Source: Burkholderia sp. GAS332
Lineage (GTDB): Bacteria; Pseudomonadota; Gammaproteobacteria; Burkholderiales; Burkholderiaceae
Length of the DNA: 64,000 nucleotides
NCBI GenBank assembly: GCA_900142905.1
Contig: FSRV01000002.1
Location: 2,294,001 to 2,358,000, forward strand
Reading direction: 5' to 3'
Both the position numbers and the translations under genes were made by a program. A model generated the notes under the pieces. It was not told the origin of the DNA and made no database searches. It saw only the letters and a program-made list of their open reading frames with translations. This document shows, piece after piece, positions 54,156 to 63,005 of the stretch; the first letter of the stretch is position 1, and each line of letters opens with the position of its first letter.

Positions 54156-56489
54156 TTAATCCCCCGCCGGCCACGGCAACCCCACCGCCGACCAATCCAA
54201 CTCCACCCCAACAACCGCCCTCTCACCAGCAAACTGCACCGCCAAAGTAACCGCAACACAAGGCCTTCCACTAGCCAAAGAAAGATAAGGATTACTCGCC
54301 ACCACCACCCCCGGCAACAAAACCGCATTGCGAAAATAAGGCCGATGATCCCACCTGGCATGCTGCGGATTCGCCACAGGATGCAGCGAAGCCGCTCCGC
54401 CATTCCACGCCGGCCCCCGCAATTCATTCCCGATCTGCCGCCCTGAATCATTCAGAATAAAACAACTAACACACCGCTCAAGCGTAGCCAAAGCACCAAA
54501 CGCCTGCTCCATCAAAACCCCAGCCAGCAAATCATCAGCCGCCCGGCTCAAAGCCAACCGATACGGCTCCACCTCCGACTCGAACAACGCATGCTGATGC
54601 GCCCTCCCCTGGGCAATCACATCAAACGCATCATCGATCCGCCGATGCACCGACTCCGGCGGCGCAATCTCGGCCGCCGGCCGCCCGAGCAGATAGCCCT
54701 GCGCGAAATCCACATTCGACTCCACGGCAAGAATCAGTTCCTCCGTAGTCTCCACGCCCTCAACAACCACCAGCATCCCAGCCTGATGCAACAGCGAAAC
54801 CAGCTTCGGCAAGATCGGCTGCTCGGTGCCGTGACTGGTCGCGCGAATCAACTCGCCGTCGAGCTTCACAAGATCCGGCCGAATCCGCAACAGCCGGTCG
54901 AGGTTCGATTGGCCCGCGCCAAAATCGTCGACGGCGATCAGGAAGCCATGCTCGCGGTACAAAGCCGCCGCGCGCGACATGTCGTCGACGCTGCCGCCAT
55001 GCGATTCGAGAATCTCGAGAATCACCTGTTCAGGTTCGAGTCCCACCGCCCGCACGATCGCCACAAGCCGATCGGCATAGCCTTCAGCGATAAACGTAGC
55101 CGGCAGAATGTTGAGGAACAGCCACGCATCGCCGGGCAGCAACTTGCGCGCATTGGCCAGATGCACGGCATGACTCGCGCGATCAAGCGCACCTTCGTCG
55201 CTGGATGGCCTCGGCGCGAACAGCACTACGGGCGGCACCAGCGTGCCGTCGTCCTGCTCGCCGCGCAGCAAAGCCTCGAACCCCACCTGCTTCTGATGCG
55301 ACAAACTATAGAGCGGCTGGAAGTGCGAGGTCAGGTAATAGTCCTCCCAGCGATGCCGCCGCGCCGCCGCCCCACCCTCCTCGTACGCGACATCGGTGTG
55401 GCATTGCAGCAGTTCGAGCGGCAACGCGCGTTCGGCGCACACACGGTTTCTGCCCGAATGCTTGGCGCGCAACAAGGCTTCATCGGCGCGATCGAGCAGC
55501 ACCATGATGCTTTCGCCGCTGCGGTGTTCGGCCACGCCGAAGCTCGCGGTCAGATGGCCGTCCGGGCGTTCGATCGCGGCAATCGCGCCGCGCAGACGCT
55601 CGGCCACCGCCAATGCGCCGGCCAGGCCGTCGCGCAGCAGCACGGCGAACTCCTCGCCGCCGATCCGGCTCACGCTGTCGTCCGCGGAGGTCCCCTCCAT
55701 CAGCACCTGGGCGACCTCGTACAGCGCATGGTCGCCGACCGCGTGGCCGAAGCGGTCATTCAGGGATTTGAAACTGTCGATATCGAGAAAAATCGCGCTG
55801 ACCCGCTCATCCGGCGCGATGCTTTCGAGGCGGCGCTCGGCCTGCTTCATAAACGCGCGGCGGTTCTGCAGGCCGGTCAGCGGATCGGTCGCGGCGAGCT
55901 GCGCCAGTTGGCTCTCGAGCAGAAAATGATTGCGCCGGAACCGGTAGAAGCCGAAGTGAAACACAGCGGAAGTCGGCACGCCGATCGCCACGATCCACAT
56001 CCACACAACGACGTCGACGTCATGCGTGCGCGGTTCGCCGAACAGCATGGCAAACGCCGCGGCATAAAAGAGCGCGCTGCCGACGAAGAAATGCATCGGT
56101 GTGAGCCACAGTGGCGCGGCGCAGATCGGGATCGCCACCATGGCCGGCAGTACCCACAACAAGGGATGCTCGACACCGGAGATGTTCAGCGCGAGACCGG
56201 CCACCAGCACCAGCGAGTACGCGACGCCAATTGCGCCGAACGTCCAGGTCGAGTCGGCGCGTGGAATCGCCATCACCAGCAGGGCGAGTACCAGCGCACA
56301 GGAGAGCCGGTAGGCGAGCGGCGTCGCCGGGCCGTCGACCATATTGCGCGCCCCGACAAGACACAGGAACGCGACAACTGTAAACGCCAGCGTCACCGTC
56401 GAAAGTGGACGCTGGTGTTCCAGCGATCGTCGATGAAAGCGATCGCGCAAACCAGAATCGGACAGTGGCTTCGTTGAAGTAGAAAGCAT
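54156..56489 (-). CDS. Membrane GGDEF-EAL dual-domain c-di-GMP enzyme
   Basis: A 777-residue protein. About six hydrophobic helices at residues 30-185 are followed by a GGDEF domain (FLDIDSFKSLNDRFGH; GGEEF at 277-281), an EAL domain (EALLR at 405-409; FLNILP, EILESHGG, AVDDFGAGQSN, LVKLDGELI, VVEGVETTEE, QGYLLGRP) and a C-terminal domain of about 135 residues after 640. Both catalytic sets look intact; no RxxD inhibitory site precedes GGEEF. The tail (CVSCFILNDSGRQIGNEL) resembles a PDC/Cache-like sensor following EAL in some proteins. The ATG at 56489 is preferred over 56540. It lies near cellulose genes. Confidence 0.9.
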   Translation of the reverse strand: MLSTSTKPLSDSGLRDRFHRRSLEHQRPLSTVTLAFTVVAFLCLVGARNMVDGPATPLAYRLSCALVLALLVMAIPRADSTWTFGAIGVAYSLVLVAGLALNISGVEHPLLWVLPAMVAIPICAAPLWLTPMHFFVGSALFYAAAFAMLFGEPRTHDVDVVVWMWIVAIGVPTSAVFHFGFYRFRRNHFLLESQLAQLAATDPLTGLQNRRAFMKQAERRLESIAPDERVSAIFLDIDSFKSLNDRFGHAVGDHALYEVAQVLMEGTSADDSVSRIGGEEFAVLLRDGLAGALAVAERLRGAIAAIERPDGHLTASFGVAEHRSGESIMVLLDRADEALLRAKHSGRNRVCAERALPLELLQCHTDVAYEEGGAAARRHRWEDYYLTSHFQPLYSLSHQKQVGFEALLRGEQDDGTLVPPVVLFAPRPSSDEGALDRASHAVHLANARKLLPGDAWLFLNILPATFIAEGYADRLVAIVRAVGLEPEQVILEILESHGGSVDDMSRAAALYREHGFLIAVDDFGAGQSNLDRLLRIRPDLVKLDGELIRATSHGTEQPILPKLVSLLHQAGMLVVVEGVETTEELILAVESNVDFAQGYLLGRPAAEIAPPESVHRRIDDAFDVIAQGRAHQHALFESEVEPYRLALSRAADDLLAGVLMEQAFGALATLERCVSCFILNDSGRQIGNELRGPAWNGGAASLHPVANPQHARWDHRPYFRNAVLLPGVVVASNPYLSLASGRPCVAVTLAVQFAGERAVVGVELDWSAVGLPWPAGD

Positions 56490-56599
56490 ATTGATAGATA
56501 TCTGGCTGGCTCCGGTCACTTGGCCAATGTATAACGGCAACCGTCTGACAAATATTTATGCCCTACCCGCAAATAGAATGGCGCCCCGCCCCGCAAGGG

Positions 56600-57745
56600 C
56601 TACGCCGCCATCACGCGATCACGTCCGGACGCCTTGGCGGCATACAACGCGCCGTCGGCACGCGCCATCAACTGGGCAAGCGATTCATCCCGCCGATGCT
56701 GATCCACGCCGACGCTGAAGGTGTACGTCAGTCCACGCGGCAACTCCGCCGACGCGGCCGACGCGAGCCGAACCCGCAGACGATCCATCAGCCGCACTGC
56801 TTCGGCGGTGCTCGTCGCCGGGCACAAGACGCCGAACTCCTCGCCGCCCAGCCGCCCGAATACGTCGCCGACTCGCAAATGACGGGTGATGAAGGCCGCG
56901 AAGTGGCTCAGCACCTGGTCGCCGGCGGCGTGGCCGTAACCGTCGTTGACCGCCTTGAACGAATCGATGTCGATGATCGCCATCGCCACCGGCGAACGGC
57001 TGCGCAACGACGCCTTCAACAGCGCCTCGCCGATGGCGAGAAACGCGCGGCGCGACAACGCACCGGTCAGATCGTCGACATTGGCAAGCCGTTCGAGCCG
57101 CTCAGCAAGCCGATCATGCGCGAGCATCACCACGCCGATCGACAAACACGGCGGCGCGAGAATGCCGAGTGCGAGAAAGGCGACGTTACTTGGCGTCACC
57201 TCCAGCAAGCTGGACTGCAGCAGCATGCCGAAGCCGTACATGACGCCGCGCGAAAGATGCCCCGCGCATAGCAGCGCCGAAGCTACCGCGAGAAAGTAGT
57301 AGCAGTAACGGGGCCGGTTCGAGGGACGACCGCGCAGCATCATGATGGCGAGCATGGCGTAGAGGCTCGCGTGATACGCCGATGCCAGGGTCACCCGCGC
57401 ATTGAAGTCCGGCCGGGCAAACGTCCAATAGATCATGCCGATCAACACCGCAAGCGCGCCAGCGTAAGCCACCCAAGGCCGAGTGCGGCGGCCCAGAAAA
57501 CGGTAGCAGCCTTCTACCACCAGCAGCAGCGAGAGGGCCAGCAACTCGTTGGCCGCCACGAAAGTCAGCCAGCGCGACGCGTGTCCTTGCAAGGCAAAGG
57601 CAAGCAGCGCCACGATCGCGACCGCGTTGGCCGAGATCCAGTAACCGACGCCAGGTATCGCCGCGCGCCATAACGAGCCGAGTACGGCCATCCCCATGGC
57701 GCCCGACAAAACCGTGACAACCAGAATAGTGAGTGGATTGAGCAT
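56600..57745 (-). CDS. Membrane diguanylate cyclase (GGDEF)
   Basis: A 381-residue protein with about seven hydrophobic helices in residues 1-200 and a C-terminal GGDEF domain: DDLTGALSRRAFL, IDIDSFKAVNDGYGHAAGD, GGEEF at 300-304. RVGD at 291-294 is an intact RxxD inhibitory site, so product feedback is expected. It makes c-di-GMP from GTP. The ATG at 57745 starts just before the first helix; the longer open frame to 58006 is not protein-like. Divergent from bcsD, it is a candidate local activator of cellulose synthase. Confidence 0.92.
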   Translation of the reverse strand: MLNPLTILVVTVLSGAMGMAVLGSLWRAAIPGVGYWISANAVAIVALLAFALQGHASRWLTFVAANELLALSLLLVVEGCYRFLGRRTRPWVAYAGALAVLIGMIYWTFARPDFNARVTLASAYHASLYAMLAIMMLRGRPSNRPRYCYYFLAVASALLCAGHLSRGVMYGFGMLLQSSLLEVTPSNVAFLALGILAPPCLSIGVVMLAHDRLAERLERLANVDDLTGALSRRAFLAIGEALLKASLRSRSPVAMAIIDIDSFKAVNDGYGHAAGDQVLSHFAAFITRHLRVGDVFGRLGGEEFGVLCPATSTAEAVRLMDRLRVRLASAASAELPRGLTYTFSVGVDQHRRDESLAQLMARADGALYAAKASGRDRVMAA

Positions 57746-58341
57746 TGTTGTTTTGAGTCGAACGGCATCGCCATCACGCACCACGCCCCTGCATGTGCGT
57801 GTCCGCGCTGCTCCGCCGCGCGATTTGCGCCGGCACTCGCGCAGTCCGGCGGCACCCGTTCGTAAGCTTACTGGTCCAGGCAAATGTTGGGGGCGCCAAG
57901 AACCTGAAAGATGCGACAGGCATTCCCGGCGACGCAAATGCTTATCGCATCCGCGCGAGGCAAACTCAACCGTTGCATTTACCACGAAACGAAACCACCA
58001 AAGCAAGGGCGCGATCCACCGCTAACGGACCTATCTGGAACACTTTCGCGGCGCGCATCCACAGTGGGGCCGCGAGCAAGGCGATTCAGGCCGCAAGTAT
58101 TACGTAATTGATGTGCATCCGTCGCAATCGTTTGCTTGTATAAAGCAGACGAATGTAAAGTGGCTAAAAGTTAATGTCTTAAGTAGACTCCTGCGAAGTG
58201 TGGCGGACAGACTAGACAGATTCGGTAAAACGTACCTTGGGACGCGTGCAATGCGCGGCCTCCCGTAACACTTTCATTTGCATTCGACCGTCGGCAACCG
58301 TTTCGATACACGGCTGAAGCAACGGCCACTTCCCGGAAAAC
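57746..58341. promoter_or_regulatory. Divergent control region upstream of the cellulose operon
   Basis: 596 bases between the diguanylate cyclase gene and bcsD with no supported gene. From about 58090 the DNA becomes AT-richer and holds the palindrome ATTACGTAAT (58099-58108), a possible activator site. The bcs promoter must lie between here and 58341. Confidence 0.5.
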
Positions 58342-58797
58342 ATGGTCCCAACTCTCAACTACCTGCTGGAACGCCAAATCTCTTCACAGTGGCGTGGCAT
58401 GCTGACTGCATTGGCGACAGAGTTCGAAGCGCAGATCGGTCGCGACGAACTGCGCCAACTGATGTATCGCGTCGGCTGCCGGTTTGCGGCAGCGCATCAA
58501 TTACCCGCATGCGGGTCGACGGCCGAGCTTGCTCAGGCGTTGAATCGGGTCTGGCATGACACGGATTGGGGCTACGTCGAGTTATCCGATGAAGCCGAGT
58601 CTCTGCGCATCGTTCATTACTGCGCGCCGCTGCAGGCATTCGGCAACGCGGCGCTCGCCTGGACCCCTGCGTTTCTCGAAGGCGTTTATCAGACCTGGCT
58701 GAGCGCATTGGGCGCGCAGGGCCTGTCGGTGGCGCAAACGAGCGAGTACGGCACGGACACCGCGATCGAGTTCCGGCTGGGCCGGCATGCAGTGTGA
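58342..58797 (+). CDS. bcsD: BcsD, cellulose synthase accessory subunit
   Basis: A 151-residue protein matching BcsD of acetic acid bacteria: MLTALATEFEAQIGRDELRQ, MYRVGCRFAAAHQLP, and ELSDEAESLRIVHYCAPLQA. BcsD forms a periplasmic ring that helps assemble crystalline cellulose, or in other species a cytoplasmic scaffold. It has no signal peptide here. It is the first bcs gene, followed by a 229-bp gap and bcsP. Confidence 0.85.
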   Translation: MVPTLNYLLERQISSQWRGMLTALATEFEAQIGRDELRQLMYRVGCRFAAAHQLPACGSTAELAQALNRVWHDTDWGYVELSDEAESLRIVHYCAPLQAFGNAALAWTPAFLEGVYQTWLSALGAQGLSVAQTSEYGTDTAIEFRLGRHAV

Positions 58798-59006
58798 GCG
58801 GACCCGGCAAGCGGACCGTGAAGTTGAACCCATCGGACGTGAGCCTGCAATTCCGGCTCAAGGCCGGCGGACAGGCAGTCGTTAAACGTAGCTAAGCATC
58901 GTTAAACAACAGGCAGTAGAGGAACGCGCCAGACCGGTGCGCGTGAAGTAGCAGCACCAGCGTTTCAGCGCCGCGAGCACGTGCGGGGATGGGGGCAAGG
59001 CAAGTC

Positions 59007-59030
59007 ATGAACAAGACGGCGGCACTATGA
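59007..59030 (+). CDS. Seven-codon leader ORF coupled to bcsP
   Basis: ATG at 59007 encodes MNKTAAL and its TGA (59028-59030) overlaps the bcsP ATG (59027-59029) as ATGA. AAGG lies upstream. bcsP itself lacks a ribosome site other than this context, so the small ORF may load ribosomes for bcsP. Role inferred only from layout. Confidence 0.45.
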   Translation: MNKTAAL

Positions 59031-60016
59031 GTTCATCGAGCGACATCGAAAAACTATTCGATCATTTTGGCGGCGACGCCAACGCGTACCAGGAAATCGG
59101 CCGCGAAAACGAGGCGCGTTCGGCGCGCACACGGTGGCCGCTGCTGGTGACGCTGGATCTGACACAGCCGACGATTCCCGCGATCGGGCAACGCCGCGAG
59201 GTGGCTCGCGAAACGTTGGTGCGAGACGCGGCGCCGGCGGCCGATGGTCAGGACGCGACGCCTAAAGACGCCACCTCGGTCACGCGCGCGAAGGCACCGC
59301 TGTTTACCCGCTCACATCGGCGGGACATTCCGCCGGTCGTCGTCGCCACCCAGCCTGTCGCGCCGCCCGCCGCTTCGCGCTTCGGCGCGTTCGAACCGAA
59401 CGAAGACACCGCGGCGCGGAGCGATGCGGCGCCCCCTGTGACCACGCTCGCCCCGCCGCAAGTGCCACAGGTGTCGCCGGTTGCCGCTGCGCCGGTTCCC
59501 CCGGTCATGCCGCCTGCCGGTATTCCGCCGATAGCCCAGTTCCGCACGCCGGAGATGCCGGTCACGCAAGCTATGACGGGCATGCCGCCAAACCCGGTAA
59601 CGCCGCGCGCCGGGATCCCCGCCTCGACACCACGCGTCACCGCTCCGGCGCCGATCTCTGCGCCCGCGCCGACGTGGGCACAAGCGCCTGCTCCCGCTCC
59701 GGTTCCAACATGGACGCCAGCACCCGCCCAAGCTCATGCGCCAGCATGGGCACCGGCATCCACCTTCGCCGGCACGACCGCTCCCGCAGCGCCGAAGCCG
59801 CCTGCATCGATCCTCGGCAAACTGTTCGCCCCGGCATCCGAACCGGCGCCGCCACAACCCGCCGGCCGCTCAAGCGAATCCGCACCGCTGCAATCGGTCT
59901 TCGACCGTCTGCGCGGCACACCTGCTCAAACGGCCGCTGCGCCAACCGTAGCGCCCCGCGCCGCCACGCCGGCCGCCTCCAACTCGTGGCTGATCAACGG
60001 CCCTCGTCGCTCATGA
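59027..60016 (+). CDS. bcsP: BcsP, BcsR-like N-terminus with long Pro/Ala-rich tail
   Basis: A 329-residue protein. Residues 1-40 (SDIEKLFDHFGGDANAYQEI, then ENEARSARTRWPLL) match the BcsR/BcsP domain that partners BcsQ. The rest is low-complexity Pro/Ala, with runs such as APAPTWAQAPAPAPVPTW near 215-235, and ends SNSWLINGPRRS. BcsP helps localise or regulate cellulose secretion; the tail is probably disordered. Its stop overlaps the bcsQ ATG (60013-60016). Confidence 0.82.
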   Translation: MSSSSDIEKLFDHFGGDANAYQEIGRENEARSARTRWPLLVTLDLTQPTIPAIGQRREVARETLVRDAAPAADGQDATPKDATSVTRAKAPLFTRSHRRDIPPVVVATQPVAPPAASRFGAFEPNEDTAARSDAAPPVTTLAPPQVPQVSPVAAAPVPPVMPPAGIPPIAQFRTPEMPVTQAMTGMPPNPVTPRAGIPASTPRVTAPAPISAPAPTWAQAPAPAPVPTWTPAPAQAHAPAWAPASTFAGTTAPAAPKPPASILGKLFAPASEPAPPQPAGRSSESAPLQSVFDRLRGTPAQTAAAPTVAPRAATPAASNSWLINGPRRS

Positions 60017-60801
60017 AAGTCATCGCGGTCGTGTCCGCTAAAGGCGGGGTCGGCAAAACCACCCTCGCCGCCAATCTCGCTTCCGTGCTGGCCGCCAGCG
60101 GCCGCCGCGTGATTGCCCTCGATCTCGATCCGCAGAACGCGCTGCGCCTGCATTTCGGCGTGCCGCTCGACAGCATCGACGGTTTGTCGCGCGCGACGTT
60201 GACGGGCGATCCGTGGCAAACGGTGATGTTCGACGGCGTGGACGGTGTGACCGTGCTGCCCTATGGCGCGGTGCTCGAAGACGACCGCCGTCGCTTCGAA
60301 GCGTATATCGACCAGGAGCCAGGGTGGCTCGCGCAGTCGCTGCAAACGCTGCGGCTCGATCCGTCCGACATCGTCATCATCGATACGCCGCCGGGTTCGT
60401 CCGTGTATGTACGCACTGCATTGTGCGCAGCGACCTTTACGTTGAACGTGGTGCTCGCCGACGCGGCTTCGTACGCGGCCATTCCGTTAATGGAACGGCT
60501 GATAGAAACCTATGCTGCGCCGCGCCCGGAGTTCGGCGGAGAAGGCTACGTGGTCAACCAGATCGACCAGTCTCGCCAATTGACCAAAGACGTCCTCAAG
60601 GTCTTGCGCCAGATGCTCGGCGACAAGCTCTTCCCGGGCGTGATCCATCTTGACGAAGGCGTGAGCGAAGCGCTCGCGTGCGACACCACGCTGATTCACT
60701 ACGATCCACTCAGCCAGGCGGCCGCCGATTTTCGCTCGTGCGGCAACTGGCTGATGGCGGCGGTCGACGCGATCGCCGTCTCGCCGAGGAACGTCGCATG
60801 A
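60013..60801 (+). CDS. bcsQ: BcsQ, MinD/ParA-like ATPase
   Basis: A 262-residue ParA-type ATPase with deviant Walker A KGGVGKTT near residue 10, LDLDPQNALRLHFGV, and IVIIDTPPGSSVYVRTAL for Walker B. BcsQ places the cellulose machine at the cell pole and is needed for secretion in E. coli. The ATG overlaps the bcsP stop, and its own stop overlaps the bcsA ATG (60798-60801), so bcsP-bcsQ-bcsA are coupled. Confidence 0.93.
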   Translation: MKVIAVVSAKGGVGKTTLAANLASVLAASGRRVIALDLDPQNALRLHFGVPLDSIDGLSRATLTGDPWQTVMFDGVDGVTVLPYGAVLEDDRRRFEAYIDQEPGWLAQSLQTLRLDPSDIVIIDTPPGSSVYVRTALCAATFTLNVVLADAASYAAIPLMERLIETYAAPRPEFGGEGYVVNQIDQSRQLTKDVLKVLRQMLGDKLFPGVIHLDEGVSEALACDTTLIHYDPLSQAAADFRSCGNWLMAAVDAIAVSPRNVA

Positions 60802-63002
60802 GTACGCCTCAGTCGCAGGACATCGAGGCCCGCGAACCGTCGCGGCTCGAACGCTTCGTCGACGCGCGCTTCTGGAACAGCCGGATCGTGACCGGTCTCG
60901 TCACGCTGTTCGCGCTGGTGATGCTGTACTTCGTGTTCACCGTGCCACTCGCGTTCTACGAGCAGTTGACGTTCGCGACCTGCTGCTTCGTCACTGCCCT
61001 GCTGTTCCGCCGCCTGCCTGGCCGTTACGCGACGATGGTGATGATCATGCTCTCGGTGGTCACGTCGGGCCGCTACATGTACTGGCGGCTCACGGCGACG
61101 ACTTACTGGGAGCATCCGCTCGACGCCGCGTGGGGCCTGCTGTTGGTGTCAGCCGAAGTCTATTCGACCCTCGTGCTGCTGCTCGGCTACTTTCAGACCG
61201 CGTGGCCGCTCAAGCGCACACCGATGCCGCTGCCCGCCTCGCGCGACCTGTGGCCGACCGTCGACGTGTTCATCCCGACCTACAACGAGCCGCTCTCGGT
61301 GGTGAAGCCGACCATCTACGCGGCGCTCGCACTCGACTATCCGGCCGACAAAATTGCGATCCACGTGCTTGACGACGGCCGCCGTCCCGAGTTCAGGGCG
61401 TTCTGCGAGGAAGTCGGCGTCAACTGGACGATCCGCACGCACAACCGCCATGCGAAGGCCGGCAACATCAATGAAGCCCTGAAGATCACCCAGGGCGAGT
61501 ACCTCGCGATCTTCGACTGCGATCACATTCCGACCCGCTCATTCCTGCAGATCGGCCTCGGCTGGTTCCTGCGCGACAAGCTGCTGTCGATGTTGCAAAC
61601 GCCGCACCACTTCTTCTCCGCCGATCCGTTCGAACGCAATCTCGGCACCTTCCGCAAAGTGCCGAACGAAGGCGAACTGTTTTACGGCCTCGTGCAGGAC
61701 GGCAACGATCTGTGGAACGCCACGTTCTTCTGCGGCTCGTGCGCGTTGCTGCGCCGGACCATGGTCGAAGAAATCGGCGGCATCGCGGTAGAAACGGTCA
61801 CCGAAGACGCGCACACCGCATTGAAGCTGCACCGCCTCGGCTACACCACCGCTTATCTGGCGATTCCGCAAGCGGCGGGTCTCGCGACCGAAAGTCTGTC
61901 CAGCCACATCGGCCAGCGGATTCGCTGGGCGCGCGGTATGACGCAGATTTTCCGGATCGACAATCCGCTGACTGGCAAGGGCCTGAAAATCGGCCAGCGG
62001 CTCTGCTATCTGAACGCGATGATGCACTTCTTCTACGGCATCCCGCGTCTGGTGTTCCTGACGGCGCCGCTGTCCTATCTGTTCTTCGGCGCGCACGTGA
62101 TCGAAGCCGCTGCCAGCACGATCGCGATCTACGCCCTGCCGCACATGATGCACGCGAGCATCACCAACTCGCGGATGCAGCGCTCGTTCCGCCATTCGTT
62201 CTGGGCGGAGGTGTATGAGTCGGTGCTGGCGTCGTACATTACCGCGCCGACGCTGCTCGCACTGATCAACCCGAAGCTCGGCAAATTCAACGTGACGGCC
62301 AAGGGCGGCCAGATCGAAAAGAACTACTTCGACTGGGCGATCTCGCGGCCGTATCTGTTCCTGCTGCTGCTGAACCTGATCGGCTTCGTGGTCGGCATCG
62401 TGCATATCTATCTGAACTGGCACATTCGCAGCGTGGTGCAGACGACGATCCTGAACCTCGGCTGGACCACCTACAACATGCTGATTCTCGGCGCGAGCGT
62501 GGCCGCGGCGAGCGAGCGCAGGCAGATTCGCGCGGTGCACCGCGTGGCGATGACGATGCCGGTGATGCTGAAGTTCTCGACCGGCCGCACGCTCGCTTGC
62601 GAAACCATCGACTACTCGGAAGGCGGCGTCGGCGTGGCGCTGCCGGCCAAAATCGAAGTGCCAGTCCACGAACGCGTGACCGTGTCGCTGTTTCGCGGCG
62701 ACGAGGAATACACCTTCCCCGCCACCGTCGGTTTCACGGAGCCGGGCCGGGTGGGCCTGCGCTTCTCGGCCATGACGCGAGAACAGGAATACGAGTTCGT
62801 CAAGACCACTTTCGCGCGCGCCGACGCCTGGACCGGCTGGGCCGAAGGGCGTCAGCAGGACACGCCGTTGCGCGGCCTGTCGCATGTGCTGTCGGTCGGC
62901 GCACGCGGCATTGTGGGTCTGTTCGAGCATCTTTATGCCGACCTGCGAAGCTCGATGAAAAGCCGTCCGGTGGACGTCAAGAAGCTAAAAACCAAAGACT
63001 GA
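60798..63002 (+). CDS. bcsA: BcsA, cellulose synthase catalytic subunit
   Basis: A 734-residue inner-membrane GT2 enzyme that polymerises glucose from UDP-glucose and secretes it. Motifs in order: LDDGRRPEF near 190, FDCDH near 238, VTEDAHTA near 334, QRIRW near 372, gating loop FNVTAKGG near 496, then a PilZ domain with RAVHR near 577 and DYSEGG for c-di-GMP. All residues expected for an active, c-di-GMP-regulated enzyme are present. About eight transmembrane helices. bcsB follows 3 bp later. Confidence 0.96.
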   Translation: MSTPQSQDIEAREPSRLERFVDARFWNSRIVTGLVTLFALVMLYFVFTVPLAFYEQLTFATCCFVTALLFRRLPGRYATMVMIMLSVVTSGRYMYWRLTATTYWEHPLDAAWGLLLVSAEVYSTLVLLLGYFQTAWPLKRTPMPLPASRDLWPTVDVFIPTYNEPLSVVKPTIYAALALDYPADKIAIHVLDDGRRPEFRAFCEEVGVNWTIRTHNRHAKAGNINEALKITQGEYLAIFDCDHIPTRSFLQIGLGWFLRDKLLSMLQTPHHFFSADPFERNLGTFRKVPNEGELFYGLVQDGNDLWNATFFCGSCALLRRTMVEEIGGIAVETVTEDAHTALKLHRLGYTTAYLAIPQAAGLATESLSSHIGQRIRWARGMTQIFRIDNPLTGKGLKIGQRLCYLNAMMHFFYGIPRLVFLTAPLSYLFFGAHVIEAAASTIAIYALPHMMHASITNSRMQRSFRHSFWAEVYESVLASYITAPTLLALINPKLGKFNVTAKGGQIEKNYFDWAISRPYLFLLLLNLIGFVVGIVHIYLNWHIRSVVQTTILNLGWTTYNMLILGASVAAASERRQIRAVHRVAMTMPVMLKFSTGRTLACETIDYSEGGVGVALPAKIEVPVHERVTVSLFRGDEEYTFPATVGFTEPGRVGLRFSAMTREQEYEFVKTTFARADAWTGWAEGRQQDTPLRGLSHVLSVGARGIVGLFEHLYADLRSSMKSRPVDVKKLKTKD

Positions 63003-63005
63003 TCT

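Noticed and set aside
54591..56477. Plus-strand open frame of over 600 codons
   Set aside because: Antisense to the GGDEF-EAL gene; composition is that of a mirror frame.
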